Shown here: positions 47,360 to 57,449 of the stretch, in pieces
Layout: each line of letters begins with the position of its first letter
Numbering within the stretch: the stretch's first letter is position 1
Origin: Pholiota molesta
Lineage: Eukaryota; Basidiomycota; Agaricomycetes; Agaricales; Strophariaceae
Direction: 5' to 3'
DNA length: 64,000 bases
NCBI GenBank assembly: GCA_014925825.1
Contig: JACGCK010000155.1
Span: 44,071-108,070, forward strand
Program-made: the position numbers and the translations under genes
The notes under the pieces: generated by a model
Told to the model about the DNA's origin: nothing
Seen by the model: only the letters and a program-made list of their open reading frames with translations
The model's database searches: none

Positions 47360-48028
47360 CTTTACTTTTCAATCTATGTTGGGCGGATAGTCAACGGCTA
47401 TATTTATATCCTCATGTTCGGTTCTGTTTGTTTCCCGTGCTGTGAGGCATGGGTCTGCGTACTGTCTTACTTTCGTGATTAAGCGCTCGTCGTATTTACT
47501 CATTCGATACTTGGGCTGACGAATTTTTACGCCGGCGAACTGGCATAGTATTAAAGCGTGCGCAGTCATAACCCTATCCCTATCTCAGTTGCAGAGCCTT
47601 AGCTGACTGTTCAAAGGATGATACTTACTATGAACATTGATTTGGCGAATCATGATCATTGTTGGACAAATATGAACCCAAATCTGGCCACCGTAGATCG
47701 ATGATTATCACCCATGTAGCTTGTAGACTTGTATGTCATTCCCGACCATAATTGTAACTGAAATTGAACACAATATGAAAACAATGTTGACATCATTTGG
47801 CGTGGATATCTTCTATGTATGACGTGCAGCCGAAATAAGCGGATAATATATGGTTTGTCATGCAAGTTAGAAAGAGCTCTGGTTCTCTTGACTGCGCATT
47901 CGTCGTTGGGCGCCTAAATTCTTCGTAGGCGGAATAGTGTTGATTCAGTACAGGAGATACAATTCCACACGTTCCACCGTCCATAAAGCGTCTGCTGCGT
48001 ACGTCCAAGTACATTCTTGCAGATGTTG
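47360..48028 (+). repeat. Tandem duplication, copy 2 (non-coding)
   Basis: Same order of blocks as copy 1, diverged by substitutions and small indels. It runs from 'tttacttttcaatctatgtt' to 'cgtctgctgcgtacgtccaa' and the 'gtacattcttgca' that follows. It may be an unknown non-coding transposable element or a decayed gene. Confidence 0.75.
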
Positions 48029-48900
48029 TCATCATCAATTGTCATCAAAATGCACAGCCCGCATCAATGGAGCGCCCCAATAGAATGACTTGGCTGCCCC
48101 TCGTCGAGACACGAGGCTACGGAATGTCCAAGGCACAATGGTGTGCAGGACACGCAAGCCCGCCGGAATTTTCGGGATATGGCTTACTCCACGTAGGAGG
48201 CGGCGACTGCGCTCCTTGGAACGGGCTGTGCGCTGATGCGTCATCATCTTCTCCATCGCGGATCAAGGTAGTCACACTGCATACTTAGTCATGAGCCCCC
48301 GCTCCGAGTGCTCAGTGACGTTGTTCATACCTGCGGCAAATAAGCGCCTACGAGCTGTACTCACAATGTTGGCAGTGCCCCGTTCAATTTTTCGGAATCT
48401 GCGTGGGTTAAGCGCCGGGCATCTCTACCCATGACAAGGCCATTTTCGTATTGTGGGATGCTGTACTTATGACGCAACATTTCCGGGTCGAAATTATCTG
48501 TCTAAGGATACTCAGTAGCTCACTGTTCCGTAGTAGAAGTAGTTCGCTTTCCATGTAAGCTTGATTGGAGCACGGAATCTCGTCTATGTTCCGTCAAAAT
48601 ACGCGTCATAGTAGGGATTGACAATTGTAATTCGAAATATTCACTCTCTTCTACGACCGCTGTATTGTTACTTCTCTTGTATTTCTCTTACATAGCATCT
48701 ATTTTGCCCTTGGGTCCTTCAGCAGTGGTTTGTTGTCGTGTCAACGATTTTTGACGCCCAGTTTAGCTATGACGCGGCGGTGCACTGTCTATTTTTGGCG
48801 GTGCACTGCAAAAAAGACGGAATCCAAATCTCCGATCCGGAACCACAGTCCCATTCATTTCTATTGGAAGGCGATACGGTAGGTACATTACCATATGAAG
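48029..48900. other. Spacer, no supported gene
   Basis: A 73-codon open stretch near 48067-48288 (+) has no recognised content. No gene is supported. Confidence 0.35.
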
Positions 48901-48946
48901 GCCTCGAGGTATAAAGGCCGGCCTCGAGGTATAAAGGCCGGCCTCG
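48901..48946 (+). promoter_or_regulatory. Duplicated TATA element
   Basis: Two perfect, adjacent copies of the 20-bp unit gcctcgaggtataaaggccg, each with a TATAAAG core, followed by a third partial gcctcg. They lie about 80-110 bp before the ATG of the next gene, the usual place for a core promoter. Confidence 0.7.
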
Positions 48947-49023
48947 TGTTTGCTCAATCGTCATTTTCCTACCCGCAGATAATCCGCCCCATACCGTAAA
49001 ACATTCAACGCGCCGCTAACACA

Positions 49024-49686
49024 ATGCCCAGCCACAATACCAAGCACGTACGATTCGCGTACAAAAACGTCTTCCATTCGGCGCCGGTTACTCCTGCGAT
49101 GCCTCCGTTGACTTTCTCGTCTTCGACTGATCCATCGTCCTTGGGTGTGATCACACCGCCATCAGCGTTCTATCCGGTGCCGCTTCCCAACAAATCATAT
49201 CATGTTGGAAGTCCGCGTCCTCATCCCTACCTCGATATCCAAGGGATCAATTGGGACATGATGGATCATCCGTCTACCATGTCACGAAACCACCACTCAA
49301 TTTCAGGCCGTGCATGGAAGGAGCCAGCCACGTCGCCCCCTTTGCCATCCATGTCCATCACCATCGCCAACTTCCCTTGGAAATTCAACGTCTACGCGTC
49401 AACCCACAACTACGTCACATTCGAGGACGTGGTTGGGACGCTTTACCACTCCCTGCGCAAGAACATCAAAGAGACGGAATTTCGCACAACTGCGTCAGCG
49501 GCCGATCAACGCCGCGCCACGCGTGCGTATCAACAGCGGTATAGGCGCCAACGCAGCACGGCGCTCTACGAAGAGGAGAAGCGCGGCGGCATGAAGCGCG
49601 TCGACTTCCTCATGGAGCGCACGCGCTTCGCGGGACTGTCCAACACTTCGCGTCGTCCGGATGAATGGAACCTCAACATCACTTGA
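49024..49686 (+). CDS. DUF6699-type protein, single exon
   Basis: 220 aa. The N-terminal half is low-complexity (VTPAMPPLTFSSSTDPS). The C-terminal half fits the agaricomycete DUF6699 family: EPATSPPLPSMSITIANFPW, KFNVYASTHNYVTFEDVVGT, LYHSLRKNIKETEF, then the conserved end GGMKRVDFLMERTRFAGLS and WNLNIT. The function of the family is unknown. The start is the only ATG near the promoter, in an ACACAATG context, behind the duplicated TATA element. No intron, no signal peptide, no membrane span. Confidence 0.78.
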   Translation: MPSHNTKHVRFAYKNVFHSAPVTPAMPPLTFSSSTDPSSLGVITPPSAFYPVPLPNKSYHVGSPRPHPYLDIQGINWDMMDHPSTMSRNHHSISGRAWKEPATSPPLPSMSITIANFPWKFNVYASTHNYVTFEDVVGTLYHSLRKNIKETEFRTTASAADQRRATRAYQQRYRRQRSTALYEEEKRGGMKRVDFLMERTRFAGLSNTSRRPDEWNLNIT

Positions 49687-51930
49687 CACGACTGATGCCC
49701 CCTCTCGTGTTCCTCGCGTCTTTATCCATTCGATTCTGATACAATGGATCTCGCTGTGGCTTATGCCGTCGCCACAGCATCCCGCTTCGGTGCTCCTCAG
49801 CGCCGAAGTACACACACTTGCTTTTTTGTCTCGCTGTCTCGCTGCCGGTACCACGTCACTTTCAGCTTCCTTTCCAGGATTTGCGACTTTTGCTACACCA
49901 GCCATCAGAAAACACGAACAGTAGTCTGGCTGCTATCTGCAGCCATATTTATCGGCCCTCGCTGGCCTTCCAGATGATGATCCCTTCAAATCGCCTTGGC
50001 CTTCATCTTGCTATCACTTCCGAATATTATTCTTCCCTATTTCGATCGTAATATATTTTAGCCCATTTATAATTTTCCAATTTCAGATATCATTATCATC
50101 TTCATTCGCTACATTTCGCATATTTACATACAAGAGCTGGACTTTTGATATTTACGCACGATCTACAGATTACGAGTTAACGATTTTGGAATGTCTTTCA
50201 TGTACATAGTTACGACCCTACAACGGAACATAAATATCTTATGCAATTGCAATGAACATTATGATTGACACTTCGGCGCTTAATTCTGGTACAATGCGAC
50301 CACACCGTGACAGAAAGAGGTTCAGGAGTTTGAGCACCGAGGATAAAGTGTATGGACTCTGGGATACAGAAAGGGCTGTTTAGCAACTAGATGAATTGTA
50401 CATGGGTAGCGCAGGATGAGGGAGTCAAGGTCGACAACTGCGCGGAGCGCGGAATGGTAAAATGTAATAGCATGTAATTCGTACACATCACATGGCGACG
50501 TGGCATACGCAAATCCAGCCTTGATCAAGTCAGAACGAATCTACACGTTTGTACGTCCTCTGACAGTTTCAAGACTGCATAGCCTATTCCATTTCTTTTG
50601 CTGATCCAGGGACCAACCATTTTCCGCGGTCCTCTCGTCTTCGTTCGCCCCAATTAAACCCTACGCGTCCTCCGAACCCGACGTCTTCTCCCTGCTCGCT
50701 GAAACAAAGTTCGCATCTGGATCAAGTACATTCGTACCGTCGTAGGCTTGATGTATATGATGTGCTACGGACGCTGACTCCTGAGCAAGCATCATTAACA
50801 GAAATACTCTGCATGACCTGTATAGACACACCACACGCCATCACCCGCACCCACCCCAGACCGTCCGTCTCCTGCCCTACTAACCATGCTCGACCCGCCC
50901 TGACAACGACTCCACATCGTCGACTAGATCGTCGAAATCGTGCTTCTCTGACCAACAACCAAGGGCCGCCTTCGCTCAGACGTTGAGAAATCCATCGCAC
51001 GTTTGCGGGCCTCCTCAGCCGTTTACGCCCACCGCCTTCCATCCACACCGCTGCCGCATGCATGAGGGGCTCCGAAAAGCTAGAAACACGGGCATGTATG
51101 CCTCGAACGCTGCTGTTGCTGGAGAGGACACGATGCCGACACCTAGCATGGCCGATATCTAGTAGCAGGTTGATAAGTTGCTGGCGCAGGCGTTGGAGAT
51201 TAGGTTCATTTGCATTTCGCAAACGAACTGCGATATTGGGAAAGGGCAAGGAACGGATACGAGGCAGCGCGGGCACAGCAAACACGATGCGCGTCCGAGC
51301 GGATGCAGGAGGCATTTGGGGATGAATACGGAGAGGAGTCACAGCTGGATGGGTTCAGGGATAATAGGGTCGTGTTGATGATGAAATTCCGCAGCGGCGC
51401 TGCTTTAACGGTATTAGCCTGCCAAGTACACATATATAAGCAGCCCGGAAATCCGAAGTGAAGTCGAAAACGCACATTGCGTACGCCTGCGGAAGATGGT
51501 GGTGCGCAAACCGCGGCCCAAGCGTCGAGCGATAACTAACGAGCCGTCTCGAACGCTTGGCATTTTTTTCCTTCTATAGCGTGCGCACATCTAAAGCGAT
51601 AGTTTCCCAACCCTCACGCTCTCCATACGGGTCTTCATCATCTGCGAGAGGGATCACTTGAACAAACCGATTGGAGGTCAGGTGCGATCATGCTCACCGG
51701 AAACCGAGAGATCTGTCTTGGCGCTAGCGGCGGTCGTAAGGAGGGAGGGCATCATCATGGGAAGATATGTCTCGAACTCGCCACCCAGCTCGCCTACATC
51801 GCCATTAGATAGCGATCCGCAGGATTCTGCAAGGGAAAATCAATATTCGTCAACAAAGACGAACCGGAGATAGAGAATGGAAAGGCAATGCAGGAAGGAT
51901 GTAATGATATGGAAATAGTCACTCACATCG
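49687..51930. other. Gene-poor region, possible decayed gene at 50.8-51.4 kb
   Basis: 49.7-50.7 kb holds nothing supported. Around 50880-51200 the + strand reads LRKARNTGMYASNAAVAGED, TMPTPSMADI and, after a stop, VDKLLAQALEIR in one frame. This looks like part of a coding sequence cut by stops, but the family is not recognised. 51.5-51.9 kb holds nothing supported. Confidence 0.3.
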
Positions 51931-51935
51931 TATAC

Positions 51936-52784
51936 GCATAAGCCATTCAGTAAGCGTCGTCGTATAAGGAAATTCGACAGATCCGCCAACATATCCAGCA
52001 CGGGCGAAAGCAGCGAAATCGACTGCACGAGCTGCGTCGCATCCGCCGTCGACAAGGAATTCACAAATGCTAGCATGGCTAGCAGCAACGCCGCATGTCG
52101 CACGTCGATGCTCTCCTTGTCCTTCAGGCTGCACTGTAACACCCCCAGCACGGGGTCGATCTGCAGCTCCGTAACACCCTGAACTGAGAACTCGCGCTCT
52201 TGCGCTGCAGCACGGGCGGCGCCGTCCGCTGCTGCTGGTGCGCGCCTAAACCCTAAGCCCGGCTGCACGAGGTCGGTGACGGTGTCCATGGTCTTGTGGC
52301 GCACGTCTGGCGCGGCTTCGTGGGTGAGGGACCAGAGGAGGAGTCGTTCGAGGGTGCTGTAGGCCTGCGCGGAGAGGTGGTCGTAGGGATCGTGGAGGTC
52401 GGTTGGGATATAGAGATTGGGGCAGGGCGGAAGACGAGGTGGTGAAGGACAACGAAGGAGAAAGACCGCATCTAAGGAAACACATATGAGCATCTCGAGC
52501 TGTGTATATAAATACAAAAGAAATATTGACGTACCACTTCAATATCCGCCGTAATCGCGAACTGGGCGAGAGCTAGGTACAGCTCAGGCGTATGCGCCAA
52601 GCGCTCGTTCACCGCCTTCTCGTTACTGTGTGGCGTCATGAGCAGACAAGCCTGAGAGCCCGCAGCTGCCGTACTCACCTGGCTCGAATCTCATTGTCGC
52701 CCAGCACTAGATTCGACAGAATCTTAGCTATAGGTGAGCTCTGAGCGCTGAGCTGTTCTTAGACGGGACCACGGCGTCCATCAT
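51936..52784 (-). pseudogene. Importin-5 (PSE1/KAP121-like) N-terminal fragment, copy 1
   Basis: Minus strand reads MDAVVPSKNSSA, a frame shift, then ILSNLVLGDNEIRA, an intron, then NEKAVNERLAHTPELYL, ALAQFAITADIEV. After the next intron it reads DLHDPYDHLSAQAYSTLERL, LLWSLTHEAAPDVRHKTMDT, and a weaker SIDVRHAALLLAMLAF stretch. This order matches the HEAT-repeat start of importin-5-type karyopherins, which import cargo into the nucleus. A full gene has about 1,100 residues; here only the first part is present and it is broken. The second copy lies 4.5 kb downstream. Confidence 0.68.
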
Positions 52785-53590
52785 CGCAGTGTCAATGTCT
52801 GTCTTGCTAGCAAGTTCGTCGTCGGTCGAGCAGCGACCTCTGAGAGGAGAACGTCGCCAAACCACTTGTGGGTTAGAACAGAACAACAAAAAGCAGTGGT
52901 CAGAAGGAAGAGGTGGTGTGAATTTGCCGGAGCCGCCGGCTCGCTGGCTCCGCTTACTATCGCTTCGGCTATCCCCGACTACCTCCTCCATCGCCTCGGT
53001 CATCGTCCGCCTAGGTCCGCCTCTGCCACTCGCTGCACAGCAAAGCAAAATGTAGAAGGGTAGGACAACTTCGTCTCCAAAATCATGCATCAAGCTATAA
53101 CGAGCCAGGGTCGTGATTGATCCCTGCAATTTCTCACCACTAGGTCTCGTGAACTGACTGCTGTCGTACAGCAACTTCCAAGTCTCGCGCCATCACCATG
53201 GATTTCGCGTCACTGTTATTTGATATCATAGGAAAGATATATTTATATCCGCGCTTCCGATTCCTCGAGAGACGAACAAAAGCAGAAATAAATGTGCATC
53301 TGTCGTGTATGAAGTACAATCTAAATTAGGCGCCCAACGGAAAAATTATTAACCCACCCTTTCAAGTTTACGTTTTCTATAGCGAACTGACCCTTGAGTG
53401 TTCTTGAGGCTATGTTCAAGAATTGCTACAGATATACAAAGTACGTATTTGGATGCACGAAAGCCTATAAAGCTCGCATAGAACGTGAGGTCAGCACTTC
53501 TGATCAAGTTTTGCGAGATAAAATTTGGTAATTCGGCCCAACTTATTGCCATTGGGTTGGGTTCAATTCTATGCACAAAGTCATGCAGCT
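52785..53590. other. Upstream flank of importin fragment 1 and spacer
   Basis: 52.78-52.95 kb is similar to 57.27-57.45 kb and would be the promoter region of the two fragments. The rest is AT-rich without a supported gene. Confidence 0.4.
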
Positions 53591-53594
53591 CCAT

Positions 53595-53755
53595 GGTACT
53601 AAGTATGATATACGTTCTTGAACGTGGTTGAATTCGCTAGGGCAGACCTACACTTGATCTACAGATTTATAGGAACAGGGGAATGACACATATACTCCAG
53701 CGCGTGATGAAAAGATATTGCACGCAACGAGCGCGCAGTGCCTCCTGATGCACTC
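53595..53755 (+). pseudogene. F-box relic joined to the right arm
   Basis: On the + strand: 'gttgaattcgctagggcaga', 'cttgatctacagatttatag', and then the exon 4 piece 'cagcgcgtgatgaaaagata', 'ttgcacgcaacgagc'. It has the same internally deleted structure as the relic near 43.0 kb. It ends exactly where the right arm of the inverted repeat begins. Confidence 0.65.
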
Positions 53756-53783
53756 AACTTTCATTGCGTGCGTCGTTGTTGCG

Positions 53784-55768
53784 TTAGATGGTGTATACGT
53801 CTAAACACGCAGTCAACTCCATAGTCAACAAGTTGGAAGAGAACTGGAAGAAACGAGATGTCAATAACAGAATTTCCAACTATATTCGAATATTGACAAA
53901 AGCAATAGCATGAGCCCGGGTGGAGAAAATGATAAACGTACATTTAAACCGACAACTCCGTCTGCATAGATCATAAACTTCACATACCTACGGTCAAGAT
54001 TCGCCGTAAAGGATACGCAAGGAAGATGGGTCTCCACGTCGTCCGCGAAAAGAGGACACTGCGAAGTATCGAGCTTACTCGATGACAACAGTTTCCCCGG
54101 GAAGTTCCCCTCCGAAGATGATGGAGGCATCGGTAGAACGCCGCCGGCGGATAACACCGCTTCCAAGGAGAAATCAAGGACCTCGACAGAATTATAGGTG
54201 GGGTTAAGGTCAATCCGGTGAAAACCGTGCGCAGGCCTGTCAACACGCGAGTGCACTACACGTTGGCCGTGAACAGTCCTTGTACTGCGAATAAAATGCG
54301 AATAAAATAGTCAATTAAATGTACGCGTTCGAAGAGCAAGTGAACAGGATCACCCCGAGTGTTCTCCGCTGAAGCGGGCGGGGTAGATGATCTTCGTGTT
54401 GGGTGGGCCCCATGCCGCCCATGGGATGTCCAGAGGCACATCCCGACTGCGCCCCCGTTGCGTGCAATACCTTGTCAGCACGCGCTGATGCACAAATAGG
54501 TTGAGGTACGCCAACCGCGACCGCCCCTGTGCAGGGTCGCTATAGATGTACTCTATCGTGAACACATGTAAACGGTCATCATCGTGTACTGCGAACGGGG
54601 TGTGGGGGAGCGGAGATGCTTCAATACCCCCAGCGTGAGAGGCGATGCGTTCGATCTCGACGTGAAGACCGATGGGAGGAAGATGAAGTGTCGCAAGGTG
54701 GACAGCTTGGGCAGTGGAAGCGGGAGAGCGTGAAAGTTTGTACAGTTTGATGGACCCGGAGTTAGATGCGCATGTTATGAAGAAATACGTGGCATCGAGG
54801 AGAGCGAAGTCAGACCGCCATGACGGGAGCAACGGGGGGGAGGAGGTGGCGGAATCCTGAGCAATCCACAATTCGTCAAATAGGCTCCGAATATGTGGGA
54901 CGTATCAGCGCACCAATAGCAAGTCCGATGTGACCCAATCCCATATCAGCGCTCGGGGCTGGCTCTGCCCGAACTCTTGGTCGGAGCAGAAAAAGAACGA
55001 TAGGATGTTGCGTGCGATTTGTATAGAGGCATTGTCAGCAGTGTTGCCCGACTCATCAGGCTCGACAATGAACTGTAGATGATCCTGGAGCGCTAGTGGG
55101 TGCGGAGTATCCATGAGAGTGCGAATGTGGATGTTGACGACACGAGTGTCAGTCCTCGATGACATTCTGTCGAGAAGTCTAGATAGATCCATCGAAGGGG
55201 AACAGCGATACATGATACTCACATCTCAGAGTCGTCTTCTATCATCACTATCAAATTCTGCGACACATCAACTGCGAACTTGCTAACCGAAAAATCAGGT
55301 TTTTCCAGGCTTTTAGACAGAACGCCTGGTTCGTTGGCGCTGCCAAAAGTGGGAAGCACGCCGAACTCGAGATTTTTGGTATCCGTGCTGAAAAATATGC
55401 TACCCGAAAGGTCAGATGAGTAACAAGTACACCGCATCTGCAGAGTCGTGTCGATGGTCCACTTCGGGCACATTTGCGCCTGCCGACGGTGCAAAAGTAG
55501 ATCGATGAGTTCGTGGTACGGCTGGGTGACGGATTTCCCGGTGGTACAGACGCCGTTGAAGTGCAGCTGGATGGTGTAGGCTAAGAGCAACGAGCTCTTG
55601 ATTGTTTCAGAGACTGATGTGCAGGTCTGCCCTTGCGATTTCAATATTTTTCAAATAAGGAAGAGACTATCATAATACCATGGCGCAGCGAGTGAGCGAA
55701 ACGGCATCGAGGTTGGCGAGTATTTTGATGAGGAGCTCTTCTGGTATAGTGAGGAGGACGTTCGCCAT
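53784..55768 (-). CDS. F-box protein, copy B of the inverted pair, 562 aa
   Basis: Exons: 55768-55679, 55626-55223, 55166-54914, 54856-54354, 54284-53942, 53879-53784; introns 52, 56, 57, 69 and 62 nt; all in phase. Exons 1, 2, 3 and 5 have exactly the lengths of copy A; exon 4 is four codons shorter. F-box LLTIPEELLIKILANLDAVS, then HELIDLLLHRRQAQ, ALIWDWVTSDLLL, HLATLHLPPIGLHVEIER, HQRVLTRYCTQRGRS, IPWAAWGPPNTKIIYPARFS. The last exon reads through the position of the copy A stop (CAG instead of TAG) and ends at TAA 53784. Same predicted role as copy A. Substitutions are many but the frame is kept in both, which suggests that both are under selection or that the copying is young. Confidence 0.8.
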
Positions 55769-55973
55769 TCGGAAAGAGAGCAGTCAAGGGTGTTGCTGGA
55801 TGAAGGAAGACCGCCAACCGTGGACACGATCACTGTGGGAGTACGTCGTGTATCCCTTATCCGCCACAGCTTTCGTCTGTCAGCTGATAAGAACGTGTAT
55901 GCTAAGAATACAATATGCACATGTCAGATGCGTAGAGAGGGGAGGTGTACAAGATGCAAGTCACTAGCGCTCG

Positions 55974-56480
55974 CTACAGGTAAAAAATCTCCGTATGCAG
56001 GCTAACAATGACATCTTCAACCTCACCCAAACGAATGCTTCTTCCGTTTAACTGGATCCTCGCCACCGCATTTTCCACGTCCACCTCTGCCTCGTTATCA
56101 AGAATCTCCATGGCATATTGCGCATGGGCTTGCTCATCAGAAAAGGACGAACAACGTATCTCGGAGCTGGAGATCGATCCATTGGCCTTCTGCGTCATCG
56201 AGCCCGAAGCGCCGCTGGTGAGACCTTGGAGACCGCGATGTATATTTAGTCGCGTAACGGTGGCGCCGACGAGGTGGAGGTTGACGCGACGCGAACGATA
56301 ACCATAGGCGGAGGTGCAAACCAATCGATGGGTACTCTTAGTAAAGTAAGGCAAAAATCAGTCGTGCAATACACTTCGAGACGAGCACGTAAAGCTTACC
56401 GAAGATTTCTCGTTGTGGCTCGTTTTTTCTCCGCCCTTCCTGCCTTTCCTTACCCAGCGTCCAACCATATCATCCAACAC
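55974..56480 (-). pseudogene. Ferric-reductase pseudogene (last two exons), second decayed copy
   Basis: Minus strand reads IDWFAPPPM then VRVASTSTSSAPPL and a stop. It then has ASGSMTQKANGSISSSEIRC and VENAVARIQLNGRSIRLGEV, ending EIFYL. The deletion in the last exon is shared with the copy at 39.1-39.7 kb. In addition the block equivalent to VAFVAQEGGRLAVCASEP is missing. Confidence 0.82.
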
Positions 56481-56559
56481 GCGCCTATTTATTCAGCGCC
56501 ATCTTAAAGCCGTCGCTGAAAGGTGAATTTTTGTACTCACCTTTTGTCTGAGGCGATGC

Positions 56560-56957
56560 CGTCTGGAGCGATGGACGCGTCGAATGTGCTCGGAACGATC
56601 GTCGACGAGTGTATCGCTACTGCTGGGCTCTGACTCCTCTGCTTTTTGGACGATAACGGGCCGTGCTACAAACAGTGCCCGCTGGAATCAGTACCATGCT
56701 TCCACCGAAGGAGCTGAGGGCACGAAGCACGGGCGGGGCGCCGGGTTTGAGAAGAGGGTAGAGGAATTGGAAGAGGTTGATTGTGCCGACTACATTTACC
56801 TATGGGTAGATGTTAGAATTCGATACCGGAAGCCATGAAACTGTGAGGGTACTGCGAAATGTTCAGGCAACTCTTGTATCGGTGCCTCGTGTATCTTTCC
56901 GATGACATTGGACATCGTTGAAGTGTGTCTGACGCTTCGATAGGCTCGTTAGTATCA
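56560..56957 (-). pseudogene. Damaged copy of the unknown gene fragment
   Basis: Inverted counterpart of 38620-38967, with extra indels: GKIHEAPIQELPEHFAV in one frame, then the 'cctcttccaattcctctacc' region. No continuous frame. Its upstream end marks the end of the inverted repeat. Confidence 0.5.
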
Positions 56958-57035
56958 CATCTGGTGCCAGAACAAGGGAAGCACAAATCAGCATCTCGCG
57001 CTGTGTATATGAATACGAAAGAAATATCGACGTAC

Positions 57036-57274
57036 CACTTCTATATCCGCCGTAATCGAGAACTGGGCGAGCGCTAGAAGGTACAGCGCAGGCGTATACG
57101 CCAAGCGCTCGTTCACCACCTTCTCCGCACTGTGTGGCGTCATAAGTAGACAAGCCTGATAGCTGTAGCTGCCGTACTCACCTAGCCCGATTCTCGTTGT
57201 CGCCCAGCACCCAGATTCGACAGAATCTGGGTGAACTCTGAGCTGATCGCAGACGGGACGATAGCGTCCCTCAT
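57036..57274 (-). pseudogene. Importin-5 N-terminal fragment, copy 2
   Basis: It reads MRDAIVPSAISSEFTQILSN, a one-base insertion, then LGDNE and an intron, then AEKVVNERLAYTPALYLLAL, AQFSITADIEV and the next donor. Only the first two exons are present, about 460 bp of similarity to 52475-52955 including the upstream region. It has the same orientation as copy 1, with the right arm of the inverted repeat between the copies. Confidence 0.68.
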
Positions 57275-57449
57275 CGCAGTGTCTGTCTTGGTGGCTGCTA
57301 GCCAGTTCGTCGTCGGTCGATATGAAGTCGTGCGTCCACTCACAGATATCTCTGTGAGGAGAACGTAGGCAAAGTTTCCACTTGTGTAGAGCAGAACAAC
57401 GAACAAAACAAAGCAGTGGTCAAAAGGGCCACCGGCTCGCTGACGCAAA

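Larger units (their letters stand above)
53756..56957 (-). repeat. Inverted repeat, right arm (about 3.2 kb)
   Basis: Reverse complement of the left arm at 38620-41853, with the same order of genes. The F-box part is best conserved; the unknown-gene part is more damaged. Confidence 0.88.

Noticed and set aside
50722..51342. 206-codon minus-strand gene
   Set aside because: Arg/Ser-rich frame antisense to the decayed + strand fragment; no motif and no promoter.
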